A stretch of DNA of 64,000 bases. Source: Amorphophallus konjac (lineage: Eukaryota > Streptophyta > Magnoliopsida > Alismatales > Araceae). The notes beneath the pieces are model-generated. The model made no database searches. It worked only from the letters and a program-made list of their open reading frames with translations, and was not told where the DNA came from. The position numbers and the translations under genes are program-made. Positions 10,120-22,640 of the stretch are shown piece after piece. The stretch lies in NCBI GenBank assembly GCA_022559845.1, contig CM040125.1:287604200-287668199 (forward strand), given 5' to 3'. Numbering within the stretch: the stretch's first letter is position 1; each line of letters begins with the position of its first letter.

Positions 10120-13100
10120 TTAGAATTCGAGATCTCTTCTTCTTGTGTCAGCATAAGCATTTTGTCTAGACTGAGCAACTTGCAGTCTTTCTTTGATCAA
10201 TTGTATCTTCTCGGTAGTGTCCCTCACCATTTCTGGACCTAACAGTTGTTTCTCTCCAACTTCGTCCCAGCATAAGGGTGATCGACAACTCCTTCCGTAT
10301 AAGGCTTCAAAAGGTGCCAGTTGTATACTTGCCTGGTAGCTATTATTGTATGCAAATTCGACCAGAGGCAAGTGATCATGCCAGTTTCCATCAAAATCAG
10401 TAATGCATGTTCTAAGCATATCTTCAACTACTTGATTTGTTCTCTCGGTCTGACCATCCGTTTGAGGATGAAAGGCTGTGCTAAAGTTAAGTCTCGTTCC
10501 CAACGAATGTTGTAGTCCTTTCCAAAAATGAGAAGTAAAACGGGGATCTCTGTCAGACACGATTGAAACAGGAATACCATGTAATCTGACTATTTTCTTG
10601 ATGTATAGTGCAGCTAAGACATCAACTGACCATCGACTCTTGATTGGCAAGAAATGCGCTGATTTAGTCAATCGATCAATGATAACCCATATTCCATCAT
10701 GTCCTCTTTTTGATTTAGATAAACCCATGATGAAATCCATACCAATATCCTCCCACTTCCATTTAGGGATATCTAGAGGATGTAGCTTTCCAGCAGGCTT
10801 TTGGTGTTCCGCCTTGACTTGTTGGCATGTGAGACAACGTGATACGTAGTCTGCTATTTTCCTTTTCATGTTGGGCCACCAAAAATTTCTTTTCACATCT
10901 TGGTACATCTTGGTAGATCCAGGATGAATCGTATACCTTGACCTATGAGCTTCATCTAAGACCTTCTTCTTCAATTCTGGGCAGTCCGGTATACAAGTTC
11001 TATTCTTGAACATTAATCTTCCATCCGAAGCTAATTGGAAATCCGATTGTCCTTCTAATCTGCCCTTGATTTCTACTAATGTAGGATCATCATTCTGAAG
11101 TGCTTGTATTTCAGACAATAAATCTGACTGTATGCTTACATGAGATAATGTGACACATCTAGGGTCCGTGTCCATGCTTATATTGAGTTCAGAGAATTGT
11201 TCCAGCAATTTCCATTCTTGAATCAGACAATTGGCTAACAGTGCTCTCGACTTTCGACTAAGGGCATCTGCTACATGATTACCTTTTCCGGGATGATATT
11301 GTATATTGAAGTCGAAGTCCTTGAGATATTCTAGCCATCGTCTTTGTCTCATGTTTAGTTCCTTCTGTGAAAAGAGATATTTGAGACTCTTGTGATCGGA
11401 GTATACAGTAAATTGTACTCCATAAAGATAATGTCTCCATATTTTGAGTGCAAATACTACCGCGGCCAATTCTAAGTCATTGACGAGGTAGTTCTCTTCA
11501 TGCTTCTTTAATTGACGAGAAGAGTAGGCTATAACCTTCCCTTGTTGCATTAGAACACACCCGAGGCCAATGCCAGAAGCATCAGTGTATACCTCGAACT
11601 TTTCTCCTTCAATTGGTAATGCTAAGATAGGAGCTGTAGTAAGATGATCCTTGAGAGTTTGGAAGCTTCTCTCACATTCCTCATCCCATTCATAACGGAT
11701 CTCCTTGCGGGTTAACCTCGTAAGTGGCACGGCAATTTTAAAGAAATCCTTGATGAATCGCCTGTAATAGCCGGCAAGACCTAAGAAACTTCGGATCCCG
11801 CTAGCATTGGTCGGTCTTTCCCAATTCCTTACAGCTTCAACCTTTGATGGGTCTACAAACAAGCCATCCTTTGATATAACATGTCCGAGAAAAGTCACTT
11901 CTTCAAGCCAGAATTCACACTTGCTAAGTTTTGCATATAATTGGTTTGTCCTTAATATTTGTAATGAAATCCTCAAATGTTCCTCATGCTCTTCCTTGGT
12001 CTTGGAATAAATCAATATATCATCAATAAAGACCACCACGAATTGATCTAAATAAGGCCTGAATATACTATTCATTAACTGCATAAAGGCAGCAGGGGCA
12101 TTCGTTAGTCCGAAAGGCATAACAACAAATTCATAATGGCCATACCTACTTCTGAATGCGGTTTTATGAATATCCTCGTCCTTGATTCTTAGTTGGTGAT
12201 ATCCGGACCTAAGATCAATTTTGGAAAAGTACATGGATCCTGAAATTTGATCAAACAATTCATCGATTCTCGGCAGTGGATATTTGTTCTTGATAGTGAG
12301 ATGATTCAATTGTCGATAGTCGACGCATAACCTCATGGATCCGTCTTTCTTCTTTACAAATAATACAGGCACTCCCCACAGGGAAGTACTTGGTCTAATG
12401 AATCCTTTCTTAATGAGTTCCATCAATTGCTCCTTTAACTCCTTGAGTTCAGCAGGTGACATCCTATAAGGTGCCTTTGAAATCGGACCAGCACCAGGGA
12501 CTAAGTCAATGGTGAAGGCCACTTCTCTTTGCGGGGGTAATCCCGGCAAATCTTCCGGAAACACGTCCGGAAATTCTTGCACTACTGGAATGTCTTCTAG
12601 CTTAATCTCCTTAGCTTCTTTAACTGTGACAAATGCGAGGAAAGATGCACATCCTTTCCTAATGAGCTTGCTAGCTCGGAGAGCTGAAATAATAGGGGAT
12701 TTGCTCCGACTCTTGGGGCTAGTAAATATTAGTTCTGGGAATTCCTTGAATGTAACCTTACTATTGCGGCAATCAACCGTTGCCTGATACTTGGATAACC
12801 AATCTGCCCCTAGTATAACATCATACTCTTTCAGATCTAAACATATGAGATCAATAGGGAGATTTCTACCCTGAACCAATACTTCGCAGTTTTGGTAATG
12901 ATGTGTAATATCAGTCTCATCATCCAGAGGAGTAGATAAAACTAACTTTATCCATTCCGGTTCTAGGGGTAATGGGTCAGCAAACTTTTTAGAAACAATA
13001 GAATGCGATGCACCAGTATCAATTAAGACATATGCATTCCTGGAACAAACTTTCAATGTACCTTCCACTAAGTCGCCTCCTTCTACTTGCTCGGTCTCCT

Positions 13101-14055
13101 TGATTGCATGAAGACGAGCATTCTTGGTTACTGGGCGCTTCCCGTCAATGGCTTGATCGTTAAGTAATGGGCAATCGGGAATCCGATGCTCACGACTACC
13201 ACAACGGAGACATGCTCCTAGTTTCCTCCAGCATTCTTCTGCTCTATGACCCGCTTTATCACAATGTTTGCACACTGTATTTGGAGAGGTAGTGGTGATA
13301 GAGAAGGGCTTGGTCTTCTTGAACTTTTGGTCTTGCGAGGGAATACCTCCATTGCTAGGTCTCTTCTTGAAGTTGGGTTTAAAGGAACCCGAACCTGTAA
13401 CTTGTTCCTTCTTATCCTTACCACGAATCCTATCAGACAGTTCCGTGGCATCTTCTAATAGTTGAGCTCGGCGTACTATCTCCGAGTAGACTTGAATGTC
13501 CATCAGCGCCAGTTGAGTAATAGCTTGGGACATGAGCCCATTAAGAAACCTCCTAGCTTTCATTTTCTCGGTGGTAACTAGATGCTTAGCATATCGAGAC
13601 AATCTAGAGAATTGGGCCTCATACTCGGCCACTGACATAGATCGTTGCTTTAATGCAGAAAATTCTGCAGCCTTCTTTTCCGGAACTCGGTCCGAGAAAT
13701 ATTTTGCGTTGAAGTGTTCAACGAATTCCTCCCACGAAACCTGATCTTGATTTATAGTAGCCTCTATTGATTCCCACCAGCATCTAGCATCCCTTTCTAA
13801 CTGAAAAGTAGCTAATAAGACCTTATCTTGATCCGTGCATTGCATAACATGGAATATTCGTTCTGTTTCCCAAATCCAGTGTTCAGCGTCATCTAGATCA
13901 GTAGAACCCGTGAACTTGGGTGGGTTCATGTTCTTGAAAGTCTGGTGGAGACTTCCTGCTCGTTGTCCACCTCCTAGTGTTACTTGCTGCAGTACTTGAG
14001 TCATGCCTTGCAGTGTACGCTGCATGTTGCGCCATTGAGCACGTTCGGCAGCCAT
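10120..14055 (-). CDS. Gag-Pol polyprotein of the Tekay-like element (1311 codons before a premature stop)
   Basis: Encodes the capsid and enzymes for retrotransposition. Domains by residue: retrotransposon Gag about 45-205; two CCHC zinc knuckles at 262-275 and 282-295; aspartic protease with DTGAS at 346-350; reverse transcriptase about 490-720 with FIDD at 676-679; RNase H about 820-935 with TDAS, ELAA and SDHKS; integrase zinc domain about 1037-1077 (HHCC); integrase core with D1107, D1168 and E1204, the last two 35 residues apart as expected. All catalytic motifs look intact. The ATG at 14055 lies about 155 nt after the PBS. The frame ends at an in-frame TAA (10120-10122) inside the integrase C-terminal domain, with its last part and the chromodomain continuing in the same frame to 9703. 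Confidence 0.95.
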   Translation of the reverse strand: MAAERAQWRNMQRTLQGMTQVLQQVTLGGGQRAGSLHQTFKNMNPPKFTGSTDLDDAEHWIWETERIFHVMQCTDQDKVLLATFQLERDARCWWESIEATINQDQVSWEEFVEHFNAKYFSDRVPEKKAAEFSALKQRSMSVAEYEAQFSRLSRYAKHLVTTEKMKARRFLNGLMSQAITQLALMDIQVYSEIVRRAQLLEDATELSDRIRGKDKKEQVTGSGSFKPNFKKRPSNGGIPSQDQKFKKTKPFSITTTSPNTVCKHCDKAGHRAEECWRKLGACLRCGSREHRIPDCPLLNDQAIDGKRPVTKNARLHAIKETEQVEGGDLVEGTLKVCSRNAYVLIDTGASHSIVSKKFADPLPLEPEWIKLVLSTPLDDETDITHHYQNCEVLVQGRNLPIDLICLDLKEYDVILGADWLSKYQATVDCRNSKVTFKEFPELIFTSPKSRSKSPIISALRASKLIRKGCASFLAFVTVKEAKEIKLEDIPVVQEFPDVFPEDLPGLPPQREVAFTIDLVPGAGPISKAPYRMSPAELKELKEQLMELIKKGFIRPSTSLWGVPVLFVKKKDGSMRLCVDYRQLNHLTIKNKYPLPRIDELFDQISGSMYFSKIDLRSGYHQLRIKDEDIHKTAFRSRYGHYEFVVMPFGLTNAPAAFMQLMNSIFRPYLDQFVVVFIDDILIYSKTKEEHEEHLRISLQILRTNQLYAKLSKCEFWLEEVTFLGHVISKDGLFVDPSKVEAVRNWERPTNASGIRSFLGLAGYYRRFIKDFFKIAVPLTRLTRKEIRYEWDEECERSFQTLKDHLTTAPILALPIEGEKFEVYTDASGIGLGCVLMQQGKVIAYSSRQLKKHEENYLVNDLELAAVVFALKIWRHYLYGVQFTVYSDHKSLKYLFSQKELNMRQRRWLEYLKDFDFNIQYHPGKGNHVADALSRKSRALLANCLIQEWKLLEQFSELNISMDTDPRCVTLSHVSIQSDLLSEIQALQNDDPTLVEIKGRLEGQSDFQLASDGRLMFKNRTCIPDCPELKKKVLDEAHRSRYTIHPGSTKMYQDVKRNFWWPNMKRKIADYVSRCLTCQQVKAEHQKPAGKLHPLDIPKWKWEDIGMDFIMGLSKSKRGHDGIWVIIDRLTKSAHFLPIKSRWSVDVLAALYIKKIVRLHGIPVSIVSDRDPRFTSHFWKGLQHSLGTRLNFSTAFHPQTDGQTERTNQVVEDMLRTCITDFDGNWHDHLPLVEFAYNNSYQASIQLAPFEALYGRSCRSPLCWDEVGEKQLLGPEMVRDTTEKIQLIKERLQVAQSRQNAYADTRRRDLEF

Positions 14056-14210
14056 TATCCTACAATTACAATAACTAGATTAATACGTGATTTGTATCTT
14101 AAAGACTATCATTCTATGTTAACTTTAACCCTTGGTTCTACCCAATCTCACTGGTTAAAGGGTTAAAACCTATCCTTGGACTTGGGTTTTCCTAGGAATT
14201 GAATACCCTA

Positions 14211-14223
14211 GGCTCTGATACCA
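14211..14223 (-). other. Primer-binding site (tRNA-iMet) of the Tekay-like element
   Basis: The minus strand reads TGGTATCAGAGCC, seven bases inside the 5' LTR end at 14231. This fixes the minus orientation. Confidence 0.95.
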
Positions 14224-14230
14224 CAAAAAC

Positions 14231-17200
14231 TGTCACGCCCCGAGCACGGAAGATACCCGGAGGTGCGCGACGAGTTTATATCAATCATGTCAATCAGAGT
14301 AGTAGTGTATTCGACACCAAAATAGAGATGCGTAAAGGTAAAGATAACCCAATCCTTTATTTCATAATGGATAGACTATTACAAATCCAATACTCTATTC
14401 AAAAAAAGAAAAGTACATAGTTGACTCAAGAAATAGGAAAAAGACTAGATGACACTTGGAGAAGTTCTATCACTTTCACTCTTGACCATTCCCATCCGAT
14501 TGACTTCCCTCGTCGTCGGAATTACCTGAAAAGTAGGGAACACACGGAGTGAGCGAACGCTCAGTAGGAAATTATATCTCAAGCGCTAGCAAGGAGTTTA
14601 AATAATTACATTTTTCATGAATGTACTATAGCTATGCATGCTCGCATAAAATGATAAGATAGAGAGAGAATTTATCAATAAGACGGCAAGATGAACTAGT
14701 CATGAGCTTTCAAGAAAAAGATAACAAGATATTCAAGCAAGTACTCTTTAGCAAGTCATGTCAAGAACTTTGGCTATCATGTATCAAGCAAGCAAGTAAT
14801 TACCCTTTTCTCGGGTCACGCAATTCATGTCAAGTCAAGTACGAGTCAAGTACAAGATTTGTGTGGAATGTCCAATCAAGCTAGTCATGCACTCGGTATA
14901 ATGCCAGATACCTTATCATTCAACTCCCATGAGCACAAGTACTTTCGGGTGCTCCTCCCAGGACCAGATCGGGCCCTATATGCGCAGGCATTTATCATGT
15001 ATATTTTTGACATCCACTCTTGTATATATATATAGCCAATATGGAGTTTCAACAATTTAAGCTTGTAGACACGTAGGATAACTTTGAGAGAATGGAGTCC
15101 AAAAATACGACATTGGACATAGATAGGCGATAACAACGGTACAATCACGATGAACGATGAAACTAGGTGGAATTAGGTTCCCTTAACTCGGGTACCATGA
15201 CAACAAGTATGGACATTCTTTATATAGAATTGAGGTCCACATGAACAGTACATCAAAGGTAAGATACCCTCATTCTTATTATAGAATTGAGGTCCACAAG
15301 AACATCAACAAATGGCATGATATCATCATTCCATTAAGAATTCTCATGATATACTCTTTGCAAATCATAAGGGCCGGTATACCATGTTTCTTTAGAGTGA
15401 CATGGTATTCAATAGTGTAATGGGTTTTTAGGGTACAACCAGCTCAGTCGGCCTTGAGGGAATCGAAGGCTCGAGGAGTCTTACGGAGGTCTCTATGACT
15501 AACTCGCTAGTCCAAAGGAACAGAATGTCCAATGGAGAGCTTGTATGTCAATGAGAATTGAGGGTGATCGATAAAACATCATGAAACGTGGGACTATACT
15601 CACGGAGTGGAGATATAGTGCCGATATACATATATATAGATATATTGAAACCATCGGTTATCAGAAACAGGGTAAAAACATTTTTACAGGAAAATAACGA
15701 CTTAAGTAAAGTCACTACTCAAGTAATTAACGCCTTCAGTAAGGGCGTTTATCTATTTTACATTTTTGCAAATTTTCAATATTTTCGTATTTAACCAAAA
15801 ACGCGCCCTTGTAAGGGGCGTTTAATTAAAAGTTGACGACGTATGCAATGGTCGTTCATTCTTTACCTCTATTTTTACAGAATATATATTTTTAGTAATT
15901 TATCAGAAACACGCCCTGGACAGGGGCGTTACTTTTCAATTCACGCCCTGAACAGGGCGTTAGTCAAGTGAGAGACGACCTATACAGGGTCATGTATTTC
16001 AAGAATTTACAATTTTTCAAGCATTGAAATTTCCAGAAAACGAGATATGGTCATGATAGGATAATATCAGGATGCACTGATTTAGAATCATGTTTAAGTG
16101 AATATTGGACTAATTAACATGGGTAATTATCAGGTAATTAAATTGACGTCTGTGTACAGGGCGTCAAATCTTTTGAATTGACGACCTTGTCAGGGTCGTT
16201 TATTTAAATAGCGCCCTAGTCTGGGTCGCGTATAAAATTAGCGCCCTTGGAAAGGGCGTTTCTTTCCAACAATAGAACTTTTAAAACTCGTGAAAACTAT
16301 ATGCATGAACTAATATATATGGTTTAATATAGTTATTATGGTGATTTGGGCTACAGTGCTTGAGAAAACCTACCTTGATGATGATAAACTGACGGATGAA
16401 CAGATGTAGGTTCTGAACGATACTCTGTTTTATAAATAGAGTCTTTTTGAAGCTTTCGATCCTAATAGCAGCAGCAAGGGTAGTAATAGGTTGCAGATGA
16501 AGAACCCTCAATTCTTCAGTAGGTTATGATGACCCCTACAGAAAAATAAGATGAAGAAACATTAGTTTTTCTTCATAATACTTACTGAAGGTAGAGGAAA
16601 GAAGAACTTACCCTTTCGTTCTTCACAACGTGAATTTTCTTAACCTGTAAGAAGAGAAGAAGATGAAGAACCTTTTAATGTTCTTCATACCATCGTAAAC
16701 AGAAAAGAAGAAGAAAGAACCTTGGTTCTTCACCTACCGTAGAATAGTCTGAACGCCAAATAGCATTCTCGGTTCAAGCAGTAGGTTATTTATAGGATTT
16801 AGGTGAACCTAATAGAGTTAGTGTTCGATTGGAAGTAACACTTCCATGATAGAGTTATTACTACATTCGAACTCTTTCTCATAGTTATCATCTTACCCTG
16901 GATAGACTCCTGGGTCGAACGAAACTCAAACTGAATTAGCGACCTAGGTCAGGGCGTCGAATTTAAATTGATGCCTTGTCAAGCGTCGTTTCTTGTTGAA
17001 ACGCGTCCATGCAAGGGACGTTACGCTAACTTGCCCTTTTTATTTATTTTGGTCGTTTGAAATTTGACGCCTTGATGTGTGGGCGTCCTTTCTTCAAAAC
17101 ACTTCTTAGGTAAGGGCGTTTTAATGTAAAGTAGCGCCTATATCTAAGGCGTTATTTTCATCAGGGTTTAATTATTTTTATTCCAAGCTCTTTCGTTTAT

Positions 17201-17263
17201 TTACTAAATCTTTTAATCTATTTTGATTTATTTATTCCTTTTAAATTTATCAGGGTTGCTACA
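14231..17263 (-). mobile_element. 5' LTR of the Tekay-like element
   Basis: Near-identical partner of 6588-9622, with TGTCACG and GCTACA ends. It should hold the element's promoter. U3 is the right-hand side, with TATA-like AT runs near 15622-15645 just downstream of the dyad array in element orientation. The transcript would start leftward from there toward the PBS. Confidence 0.95.
15696..17153. repeat. GC-dyad array in LTR (copy 3)
   Basis: Third copy of the array, equivalent to 8053-9512. Almost all units are conserved; a few arms carry single changes, for example one near 17100 that has lost its left-arm CG. Confidence 0.85.
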
Positions 17264-17268
17264 GAACT
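17264..17268. repeat. Target-site duplication GAACT (right)
   Basis: Matches 6583-6587 exactly and closes the Tekay-like insertion. Confidence 0.95.
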
Positions 17269-18859
17269 GGTTGCTTTGTTGCCTCGAATGAGAAGATGCT
17301 CGAGCGAGCCTAGGATCTTTTCCCCTGGTGAGCTGCTGTTAGTCGAGCTCGATGCTTCTCATCCTGTTTGGTGGAGTCTTTTCAAGGTAAGCCTTAGAAT
17401 TGCTATCTTGGTGAGACCGTTGTCTTGTGTCTGCTTAAGTGTGGACAGTGTTTATTCTGAGACTGATCTGCTCTTTGTTCTGCGGTTGCTTGGCTTTGGA
17501 CATAACTTTTGTGTTGAGAGCCTTTGTGCACCGTGTTCGTCGTGCCGTGTCTAGCGGTCGACGTGTTGTGAAGGCTCATTTATTCTTTCAGGACATAATG
17601 GTAAGCTGAGATTAGCCTTTCTTTGTGCTTGTGCTAAAGCTGGTACTCTCCTTCGCTTGCACATAGGTGACTTGTGATCGGTTATTAGTAGGATTAGTAC
17701 TTATGGCATGTTATATTGCGATTTCTTAAATTGTGATGGTGTCGAGTGTGTGCTGAGATGCGAATACCGAGGTATTTTTGATGCCTATGTGCGTTGTATG
17801 AGTGCGTAGCAGAAGCGTGTGGGTTGATACCCACGGGTCGACGATCGTGTGGTAAGATTCTGGCCGGTCAAGAGAATTATTTTTCTCGATGTGATTTCAT
17901 CTTGGTTTCATGTGCCTTGATGTTGTCTGTTGCCGTGCCATTATTTTTGGAGGTATTCTGGTGTGTTGGCATCGGCATTTTTGAGTATTGGGGAATCTAT
18001 CGGCATTTCTGCTGGTTGGGTACCCTCTGCTCTACAATTCTTTCTTGGGTGTTGTACTCTCGGGGCGTGATCATTGTCCTTGAGATGCGTTACCCAAGAT
18101 TGTTGTTCTCGTTGTCGTGGGTCTTTCTTGGTGATCTGCTCGATGCATGACTACTCCATTATAGTCGTGTGTTCCGCTGTTATTGTGCCTTGATGTGACC
18201 CGGCTTGCGGTTGTGTCCCGTGGTTCTGTGTTCAGTACGGAGCTGGGATTCTGCAAGTGTTACTGCTGCTGTCGTTGTCGTTTTGTCATTGTTTCCCTAT
18301 GAATCTATCTTGGCACTGTGTGGACCGAAGTCTTGTCAGATAGTGGTGCTATACTCTTCTTTCCTGGTAGAGTTAGCATGCAACTCGATCAAATGTAATA
18401 TCTGAGTGAGGACTAACTTGATTGTACTTGTGGTCCAGTGTTGTCGTTGGCGTCCTGTGTGCCAAGCTTTTCGTTGTTGCTTATGGCACTGGAGCCGATG
18501 ATGTGGTGGAGTGTCAGCTAAGAGGACTATGTTTCCTTGTTTACGCTGATGCTTGCTATGTTTGTCATTTTGTTTCCTCGGTTGCTATTGTCGTGGCATG
18601 AGTCATGTCTCCTTTCCCTGTTAGACGTAAGCGACGTTGCCTTGTCTCGGAGGTGTCAGACTTGGGTTCACTTGTGAGCCATGCTCGTTCTGTGGATCTA
18701 TTTGCCTCGAAATCTAGAGCGTGTGCTTGAGATTGCGGCCTGACAGTGTCCCTCTGAATTGTGTTTTTTGAGATTCGTGCTGTTTCAAGTTATGTCTTGG
18801 GGTTTGTTCTTCCCTGCTTCTTCTTGCTAGCTCCTTAAATTTCGAGGATGAAATTTCTT

Positions 18860-18870
18860 GAAGGGGGGGA
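18860..18870 (+). other. LARD polypurine tract
   Basis: GAAGGGGGGGA lies three bases before the 3' LTR start TGTAATACCC. Its position and composition are typical. Confidence 0.85.
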
Positions 18871-18873
18871 GGC

Positions 18874-21800
18874 TGTAATACCCTGGATTCTTATCGGATC
18901 TTTCGGATCCTTAGTGGAGAGTTTCGGATCACTTTTGTGGGTCCTGAGTTGAGTTTTACTATCAGCGTGAGTTTTTCTCTCGTACAAGTTACGGAACCCT
19001 GTGATGAGTTTATTTCTCAGTCCATCAACTCGAGGACGCTACAATTACGATCTACTCTTTGAGAGGATCATTTCGGCTATTTTTGCGTAATTTTCTGAAT
19101 TAGTGTATTTTTGGTACAAAAATCAACTTTTTGGAAAATTAGACAAATTCATAATTTTCCTTTCTATTTAACCCTCTACACCCTCTCTCCTTCCTCATTC
19201 TCACCCTCTCTTTCTCTCTCTCATTCTCTCTCCCCTCTGGCTCTCTCGACGCCGGGCGCACATCGTTACCAAGCTGGCAGAGGCGGGGACGCGATGGAGT
19301 GATCGGGACGTGTGATGGGGCGATGGATGGAGCGTACGTTGGCGCGATCCCTCGGTGGATTCAAAGCCGACGTAGTTTGTTCGTTTGGCGGTTTTCGGCG
19401 CGGTTTAGTCGCTTCGACGTACAGAATCTTTGGTGGAGGTAGGGAGACGGAAGCTCTACTTCTCTGTTACGTCCCCTCGTAGTTTCACGCCAAACGATGA
19501 GCATACGAGTGGGTTTTACCTTGTTGGGGTAAAATCATGCCTTTGGGGAGTTCGTCGGGTTCGCCAGAAAATGGCGATGATTTTCAGATCAGCCGGTGTC
19601 ATTCGAACCCCTAGAATGTCTGTATTCCATTTCCGCTGATTTCGTGTCGATTGGTCGTCATTTGGGGCTGGTATGAGCCCGGGAACCACGGTGACCCAAT
19701 TAGGGTCGATTCGTTGGAATCACCCATTTCTTGTGATTGAGCTGTTGCATGTGCCCCTTTTGGGTTGTGGAAGGTTGTTTTTGTCGATTAGGACTGCTTC
19801 CCCTTCGACCGGGATCGAATAGGACGTGGAATCGGGCCCTAGTGTTGGGTTTGGCCGGTTTTCCGCCGTAACCAGTCGACCGCCGCGGGCGGGCGGTCGA
19901 CCGGTTGGCATCCGCAGCGGGTGATCGACCATGTCGGTCCGGTCGACCGACTACTCTGGGCTAGTCAACCGACCCTGTTAGGTCGACCGACCCGAGGGGT
20001 CGGGTCGACCAAAATTCAGTGCCTTTGACTATTTTGAGTCCCGGTCGGTCCGGTTGAGACCCAATGACCGACCTATGGCCTCGCGAGTGTCCTGGACACC
20101 CTGTGGGTTCCGTGTCAGTGTTTCTGGGGTGTCGGAAGGTGCCGTGTTATCCCAATTAGCGTGCCCATAGGTGTGTGTGTTACGGGCTTTGTGTTACGCT
20201 CGATCGAGTCACCGTGTATCGGTGTGAGTGCGGTGGGGTACCCCCGCATGCGAGTGGCCTCCCTTGAGTTCCCATTTTGAGGGGATGGTCTCGGCGGCTC
20301 GTGAGCTATCTCGGTATTCATGCTACCGTGGTTTTAGTCCTAGTAAGAATTTTAGTTGGTTGGCCTTAGCGATCCAACCTTCGTCCGCCTCTTCATTGTG
20401 GCGCCCCTTTCTTAGGCCGCCACAAGTCATTTGACTTAGGTCAATGTTTTAGGGCGGTTGTCTCTTGGACCGCCTAGTCCGTGTGGCAGATCTATATTAG
20501 ACTGCTTTGGTGGTTTTACCGAATAGGTCAGTTCGGGGTTGACTAGGTTTAGCGGCCTAATCCTTGACCGCTACAGTCACCTAGCGTCCCATTCTATGAC
20601 CGCCAGCGTATGTTCCTCCACTTAATTCCTGCGTGTCGTTTCCCGATGTGTTGGTTTCCAAATGCCTCGGCTTGACCTCGTGGTTTGCCCATTGTCTCGT
20701 GGATGCCTTTTGATGTCCTATGAGGGCTATAACCATGTTATCAGATAGCCAGGCGTACCCTGCTATTGGTTAGGTTTCTGTATCGCTTCAGAGTCATATT
20801 TTGGTTTTGGTAAACCCGGTGAGACCCAGTGGTTGACAAGTAACCTTGTGTGTGTCTCGACTATTCTGGAGAGCTCAAGATAGTGGTTCTAGAAGCCTTG
20901 AGGTACTATCCTACCTCGGTTTGTGTGTCCAGGTGCTTTGAGGGTCTTGATGCTCCCTCAGGTCTCCTTGAGTCATTTTTATACGGTTATGTGGATCTGA
21001 AGATCCATTGTTGTTTCCTGTGGCTTAGGATTAGACTGATTGGCATTTCGTCATCACCATCATGCGACGATCTTGGCTCCGATTCATGAAACTCAAGGAT
21101 CGCTGCATTGGTAGGTCTAGTTGCCCTGTCCTGAGTCTGTTGACAGTTGGTGTACTGCCTTTGTGCTTTGTAGTATGGGTGACAGTGCGTGCTTAGCCTG
21201 CCTGTACTCCAGCACTCGTGTTTCAGAGTCTCTGTGTCTAGTGAGCCTCCACTAGTCATTGCCTAATGACCTCGAGTGTCGGCCCACCTAGGAGTGGTGG
21301 TGAGGGCAGTTCCTGAATCAGACGATTTGTAAGCTAGTTTCCATGGGCTCCCTTGCTTGTCAGTAGCGTCCGCTGTGGGAGAAAACTAGCTAGAGTCCTA
21401 GCTCATGACATTGGGCTTGTGTGTGCACACGTGGTCAGGGGCATTTTGGACGAATGTCGATGGACGTGACCCTGACTAGTCACTCATTACGATAGTTCCT
21501 GTTCTGGTTCTGTGAGTATCTCAGTCTCCGTCGTTCTCGACGTCCGTAGAGAGATACTTGGCGCAGTGTAAGACGTCAGTGGATGCATCTGACTGTTCTT
21601 CTAGCGAGGAGGTGCTTCCGTCACGTGACACATGACTCCCATGTTTCTCGTTCTTCATGTCGTGACCTTTTTCTGGTTAGTCTGTTCTTGACTTTACCCG
21701 AGGTCGGCTCTGTTGCGTGCATGACGATCTCGTCATGTATGCGTTAGTGTCTGTGTCTGTCTAGGTCTCTTCCAAGGTTTTTGCCTAGTTTTGTAGGACC

Positions 21801-22053
21801 TTCGCTTTGGGCCTTGTGCCTGCCGACGGATCGGTAACTCTTGACTTTTTCATATCAGGGTTCACCTTTCTGTCGATGTTTGGAGTAGCTTAGAGAGCCG
21901 AGCTTCTCTCGGTGGCCATATTTCGATCTTTGCGGCTTTGCTTTTCCATTTTCTTTTAGCCGTTCTACTCCTGCTCTTCCGGCTTTCTTTTACAGCTTTC
22001 TAGTGGTAGTTTAGCTTTTCCTGCTTTACTACTACTACTGTTTTACCTGTTGT
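18874..22053 (+). mobile_element. LARD 3' LTR, first part
   Basis: Begins TGTAATACCC at 18874. From 19239 on it is collinear with 2890-6169. It is interrupted at 22053 by the copia-type element and resumes at 32006. With 32006-32470 the LTR totals 3645 bp, longer than the whole internal region (about 2.0 kb). It is non-coding, with a GTCGACC palindrome cluster at about 19860-20010. Confidence 0.9.
22049..22053. repeat. Target-site duplication (left) of the copia-type element
   Basis: GTTGT before the insertion; CTTGT follows at 32001-32005, with one mismatch. Removing the insertion and one copy restores the sequence seen in the other LARD LTR near 5700. Confidence 0.8.
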
Positions 22054-22364
22054 TGAAGTCCCACAATCAATGACACCCAAGAGGGGGGTGAATTGGGTGA
22101 TAACAAATTTTAACGAAACTTTTGACTTTTTACAAAATATGTGATAAACAATAATTATCAATGTGAAAACTAATAAACCAATTCTCTCAATCTCTCTGTT
22201 CCCACACGACCATACAACGAACACAATCAAATCACACAATAACACACAATGCACAGCGATTTTTACGGTGGTTCAGATGCAACGACGGTAATCCTACGTC
22301 CACCCCTCACTAAACCCGGTGAGGCTTCACTCGGGGATAAATCTCCAAACGGAGACGACACTCC

Positions 22365-22640
22365 AAACACACATGCAGGACGACGCCTGCACACACACAC
22401 GGGGATGCGCCCCAATACACACACACACACGGAGATGAAGTCTCCAACACGATCCAACATGCGGATCAACAAAACACACAGACGTTGCGACAAGTGCAGC
22501 ACTCCACACACAAACACTATGATCTGAATAAAACCACACACACACGCAGATCTAGGAAGACCTACGCACACACGAATGGAACACCACGACAACCACACAC
22601 AACCACGGATCCAGAACGATCCACACACACACAAGTTTTC
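22365..22640. repeat. CACA/TGTG-rich low-complexity block
   Basis: Repeated ACACAC runs separated by short unique words, also at about 30095-30370 in the partner LTR. The alternating purine-pyrimidine composition explains the cysteine/valine-rich and threonine/histidine-rich frames called on both strands. Confidence 0.85.

Larger units (their letters stand above)
6588..17263 (-). mobile_element. Complete Tekay-like Ty3/gypsy (chromovirus) element
   Basis: A 10.7-kb element with near-identical LTRs (6588-9622 and 14231-17263), TG...CA ends, a PBS, a polypurine tract, gag-pol and a perfect 5-bp target duplication. It lies on the minus strand inside the LARD internal region. Domain order is Gag, zinc knuckles, protease, reverse transcriptase, RNase H, integrase, chromodomain, which is the gypsy order. 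The C-terminal chromodomain and the purine-rich end resemble the Tekay/Del clade. High LTR identity means a recent insertion. One nonsense codon breaks the frame, so it is probably no longer autonomous. Confidence 0.95.
17264..18873 (+). mobile_element. LARD internal region, second part
   Basis: About 1.6 kb between the Tekay-like insertion and the LARD 3' LTR. The longest frame is 118 codons (17794-18150) and shows no Gag, protease, RT or integrase motif, so no function is assigned. The last 40 bases have the TTCGAGGATGAAATTTCTT motif that precedes the polypurine tract in plant chromoviruses, implying descent from such an element. Confidence 0.8.

Noticed and set aside
13218..13451. Separate small protein frame overlapping the zinc-knuckle part of the Tekay-like gag
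   Set aside because: Same-strand out-of-frame shadow of the gag-pol frame, which carries the real CCHC motifs.
17794..18150. 118-codon frame in the LARD interior
   Set aside because: Hydrophobic by composition, with no known motif. Isolated among short frames, so treated as chance.
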